A DNA stretch of 5,434 bases from Nostoc cf. edaphicum LEGE 07299. GTDB taxonomy: Bacteria > Cyanobacteriota > Cyanobacteriia > Cyanobacteriales > Nostocaceae. The position numbers and the translations under genes are program-made. Under the pieces are notes generated by a model. The model was not told the DNA's origin. It saw nothing but the letters and a program-made list of their open reading frames with translations, and searched no databases. How positions within the stretch are numbered: position 1 is the stretch's first letter; each line of letters opens with the position of its first letter. The DNA is taken from positions 1 to 5,434 of the forward strand of contig NZ_JADEXF010000308.1 in the NCBI RefSeq assembly GCF_015207245.1, given 5' to 3'. This document shows, one piece after another, positions 4,918 through 5,434 of the stretch.

Positions 4918-5089
4918 TATACGACAGAGTTATCTAACCTGTTTTTCGTCGGAGCAAGTGCTGGATATCCAAGTCTACTAGGTGTGATTGGGAATGGGAT
5001 GGATGTTGTAGAACTGCTGACAGGAGAATCGGTATGGCATAAAGCTGAAATACCTCAGCCTTTGGTGGCAGTTGGTTGATAAGTGCTGA
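4918..5089. other. Unexplained spacer upstream of holB
   Basis: These 172 bp are less AT-rich than the other spacers and have short open frames on both strands: 63 codons on the - strand (4934-5125) and the downstream part of a 67-codon + frame (to 5079). Neither has a ribosome binding site, a recognisable motif or convincing start, and they overlap. I do not call a gene. A small RNA, a decayed gene or the holB promoter region are all possible. Confidence 0.4.
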
Positions 5090-5097
5090 AGTGCTGA
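5082..5097. repeat. Tandem octamer AGTGCTGA x2
   Basis: AGTGCTGA occurs twice in tandem (5082-5089 and 5090-5097). The second copy is the left arm of the hairpin at 5090-5126. Slippage-type growth of 'GTGCTGA' units is a plausible origin. Confidence 0.6.
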
Positions 5098-5126
5098 GTA
5101 CGATTCTTAATTTTGTACTCAGCACT
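5090..5126 (-). terminator. Hairpin between the partial right-edge gene and holB
   Basis: AGTGCTGAGTAC (5090-5101) and GTACTCAGCACT (5115-5126) form an exact 12-bp stem; two more pairs (5102 with 5114, a G-U, and 5103 with 5113) can extend it. It starts 18 bp after the stop of the - strand gene at 5145, so it probably terminates that transcript. No proper U-run follows on the - strand. The tandem octamer lets the 5115-5126 arm partly pair in a second register. Confidence 0.6.
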
Positions 5127-5144
5127 GTTTGGGTAAATTAGCAA

Positions 5145-5434
5145 TCAAACCTTAGACGTGAGAAATCTGGATATCTCCGCGTGTGCCAACACAGCTCCAG
5201 GTTCGCGCTGGAGAGCGTTGTAATACTTTCTCTCGAAGGTATTACCCGTCTCTAACGGTACAATGAGTGTACGGACATCAGCAATCAATTTTTGGAAATC
5301 GTCCAGCAATATCGGTTCATCTGCTTGGAGCATTTCATCAACTTGCACAACCATCTCAGAAATGCGATGTAGCCAAGCAAATTGTTCGTGAGCAATGACT
5401 AGCTGAAGAAGTTCTCCACTTGATACTCGTCCAC
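5145..5434 (-). CDS. C-terminal part of a conserved helical protein, unknown function
   Basis: The frame is open from the window edge to TGA at 5145-5147, giving 95 visible C-terminal residues. An internal ATG at 5354 exists, but the reading frame continues upstream with good coding character, so the true start lies outside the window. The visible sequence contains GELLQLVIAHEQFAWLHRIS, then MVVQVDEML, a helix FQKLIADVRTLIVPLETG, and the end ALQREPGAVLAHAEISRFL. It looks all-helical and soluble, with no cysteines or obvious catalytic motif. From memory, similar 'GELLQLL...FAWL...LSELVVQIDELL' proteins occur in several bacterial phyla without a named function; I cannot verify this. It is on the same strand as holB but separated from it by a hairpin. 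Confidence 0.7.
   Translation of the reverse strand, partial: GRVSSGELLQLVIAHEQFAWLHRISEMVVQVDEMLQADEPILLDDFQKLIADVRTLIVPLETGNTFERKYYNALQREPGAVLAHAEISRFLTSKV

Noticed and set aside
4876..5079. 67-codon + strand ORF overlapping the holB start
   Set aside because: It begins inside holB on the opposite strand, lacks a ribosome binding site, and the product has no recognisable domain.
4934..5125. 63-codon - strand ORF just upstream of holB
   Set aside because: No ribosome binding site, no recognised motif, and it runs through the hairpin arm at 5090-5126. I could not see any thymidylate kinase (tmk) sequence here, although tmk sits beside holB in some bacteria.
1..5434. CRISPR array, tRNA or rRNA genes
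   Set aside because: No regularly spaced repeats, cloverleaf-like segments or rRNA motifs were seen on either strand.

Overview
The window is chromosomal DNA from a filamentous, Nostoc/Anabaena-type cyanobacterium. The evidence is a one-helix high light-inducible protein (Hlip), a ferredoxin-dependent 8-vinyl reductase of chlorophyll synthesis, four exact HIP1 octamers (GCGATCGC), AT-rich spacers, and heptamer and palindromic repeats of the kind that litter Nostocales genomes. The genus is inferred from style and cannot be proved from this sequence alone.

Layout. The left part is on the + strand. A long leader with several inverted repeats (1-262) precedes a 56-residue Hlip gene (263-433) that ends in a hairpin terminator. 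A 365-bp spacer follows with no gene that I can support. Next come a small two-helix membrane protein of unknown function (799-1092) with its own terminator, and an exported seven-bladed WD40 propeller protein (1170-2240) that starts at GTG behind a good ribosome binding site. The right part is on the - strand, read from right to left: the C-terminal part of an unnamed helical protein (5145 to the window edge), holB encoding the DNA polymerase III delta' subunit (3943-4917), and bciB encoding divinyl chlorophyllide 8-vinyl reductase (2505-3698).

The WD40 gene and bciB converge. The 264 bp between their stops is packed with repeats: a palindromic terminator, a 110-bp MITE-like element with 18-bp terminal inverted repeats, and heptamer tandem repeats touching the bciB stop. 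The holB-bciB spacer holds a second copy of the 'cgcagag' repeat, apparently split by a 28-nt palindromic insert flanked by a 6-bp direct repeat.

The genes do not form one pathway. Hlip and BciB both belong to chlorophyll metabolism: BciB makes the monovinyl pigment precursor and Hlips bind chlorophyll. They lie far apart on opposite strands, so this is not an operon. holB is a replication housekeeping gene. I see no clear novel multi-gene system. The observations most worth a second look are the two small mobile-like repeats, the structured Hlip leader, the paired 9-bp site upstream of bciB, and the unexplained 172 bp upstream of holB.
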